Below are positions 14,870 through 14,916 of a stretch of 14,916 nucleotides of DNA, piece after piece. Position numbers and translations under genes: made by a program. Where the stretch lies: assembly GCA_910587545.1 (NCBI GenBank), contig CAJUMI010000064.1, forward strand, positions 1 to 14,916, written 5' to 3'. The notes beneath the pieces were generated by a model. It saw nothing but the letters and a program-made list of their open reading frames with translations. It searched no databases and was not told the DNA's origin. Within the stretch, counting starts at the first letter, position 1; the number at the start of each line of letters is the position of its first letter. The DNA comes from an uncultured Muribaculaceae bacterium (lineage in GTDB: Bacteria > Bacteroidota > Bacteroidia > Bacteroidales > Muribaculaceae).

Positions 14870-14916
14870 GATTCGCTAGCTCAGCTGGTAGAGCACAACA
14901 CTTTTAATGTTGGGGT
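14870..14916 (+). tRNA. trnK: tRNA-Lys (anticodon TTT), 3' part cut off by the window edge
   Basis: The 5' acceptor strand GATTCGC (14870-14876) is followed by TA, the D arm GCTC-AGCTGGTA-GAGC (14879-14894), one A, the anticodon stem CAACA/TGTTG and the 7-nt loop CTTTTAA (14901-14907). The anticodon is TTT at 14903-14905, which reads lysine codons AAA and AAG. The sequence stops in the variable loop (GGGGT), so the T arm and acceptor 3' strand lie outside. More tRNA genes may follow in the same transcript. Confidence 0.95.

Noticed and set aside
14746..14879. Open frame starting ATGATAGCTCTAGG in front of the tRNA
   Set aside because: It runs through the tRNA promoter and leader into the tRNA itself; the product is an unremarkable basic peptide and the overlap is best explained as chance.
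1..14916. Mobile element, CRISPR array, toxin-antitoxin or defence system
   Set aside because: No transposase, integrase, direct-repeat array or recognised defence gene was found on either strand; the genes present are housekeeping, metabolic or membrane proteins.

Overview
The window looks like chromosome of a Bacteroidales bacterium, most likely a gut lineage near Muribaculaceae; the family is inferred, not proven. Several genes and the tRNA are preceded by the Bacteroidetes-type promoter, a TTG/TTTG box about 18-21 nt upstream of TAnnTTTG. Clear Shine-Dalgarno sequences are not seen, and families such as DUF4293 are typical of the phylum. There is no insertion sequence, phage gene, CRISPR array or rRNA; most of it reads as ordinary core chromosome.

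Left part (1-3012): the ribosome-assembly GTPase YihA/EngB is followed by a 54-codon charged small gene. A secreted DUF1349 protein lies convergent to these. It is divergent from a LuxR-type regulator, and the two are driven by back-to-back promoters whose -7 boxes touch. The regulator gene overlaps tail-to-tail with an O6-methylguanine-DNA methyltransferase (ogt).

Middle part (3013-9057): ogt is divergent from an exported protein with a ChaN/EreA-like domain. Their shared control region holds a perfect 16-bp palindrome, and it shows that the longest open frames on both sides begin too far upstream. Next is a two-gene unit: an SLC45/GPH-type MFS transporter with an unusual ~155-residue non-membrane insertion, and a single-chain iron-sulfur L-serine ammonia-lyase. 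The lyase gene meets an Old Yellow Enzyme-type flavin oxidoreductase gene convergently, 7 bp apart.

Right part (9168-14522): four leftward genes with short gaps read M3 metallopeptidase (exported), small two-helix membrane protein, large TPR protein and DUF4293 membrane protein, with a hairpin after the last. They look like one transcription unit, and the flavin oxidoreductase gene lies beyond the hairpin. The window ends in a 347-bp gene-free stretch with a strong promoter and the first part of a tRNA-Lys(TTT) gene.

No obviously new multi-gene system is present. The items most worth a second look are the transporter insertion, the two divergent control regions and the ChaN/EreA-like exported protein.
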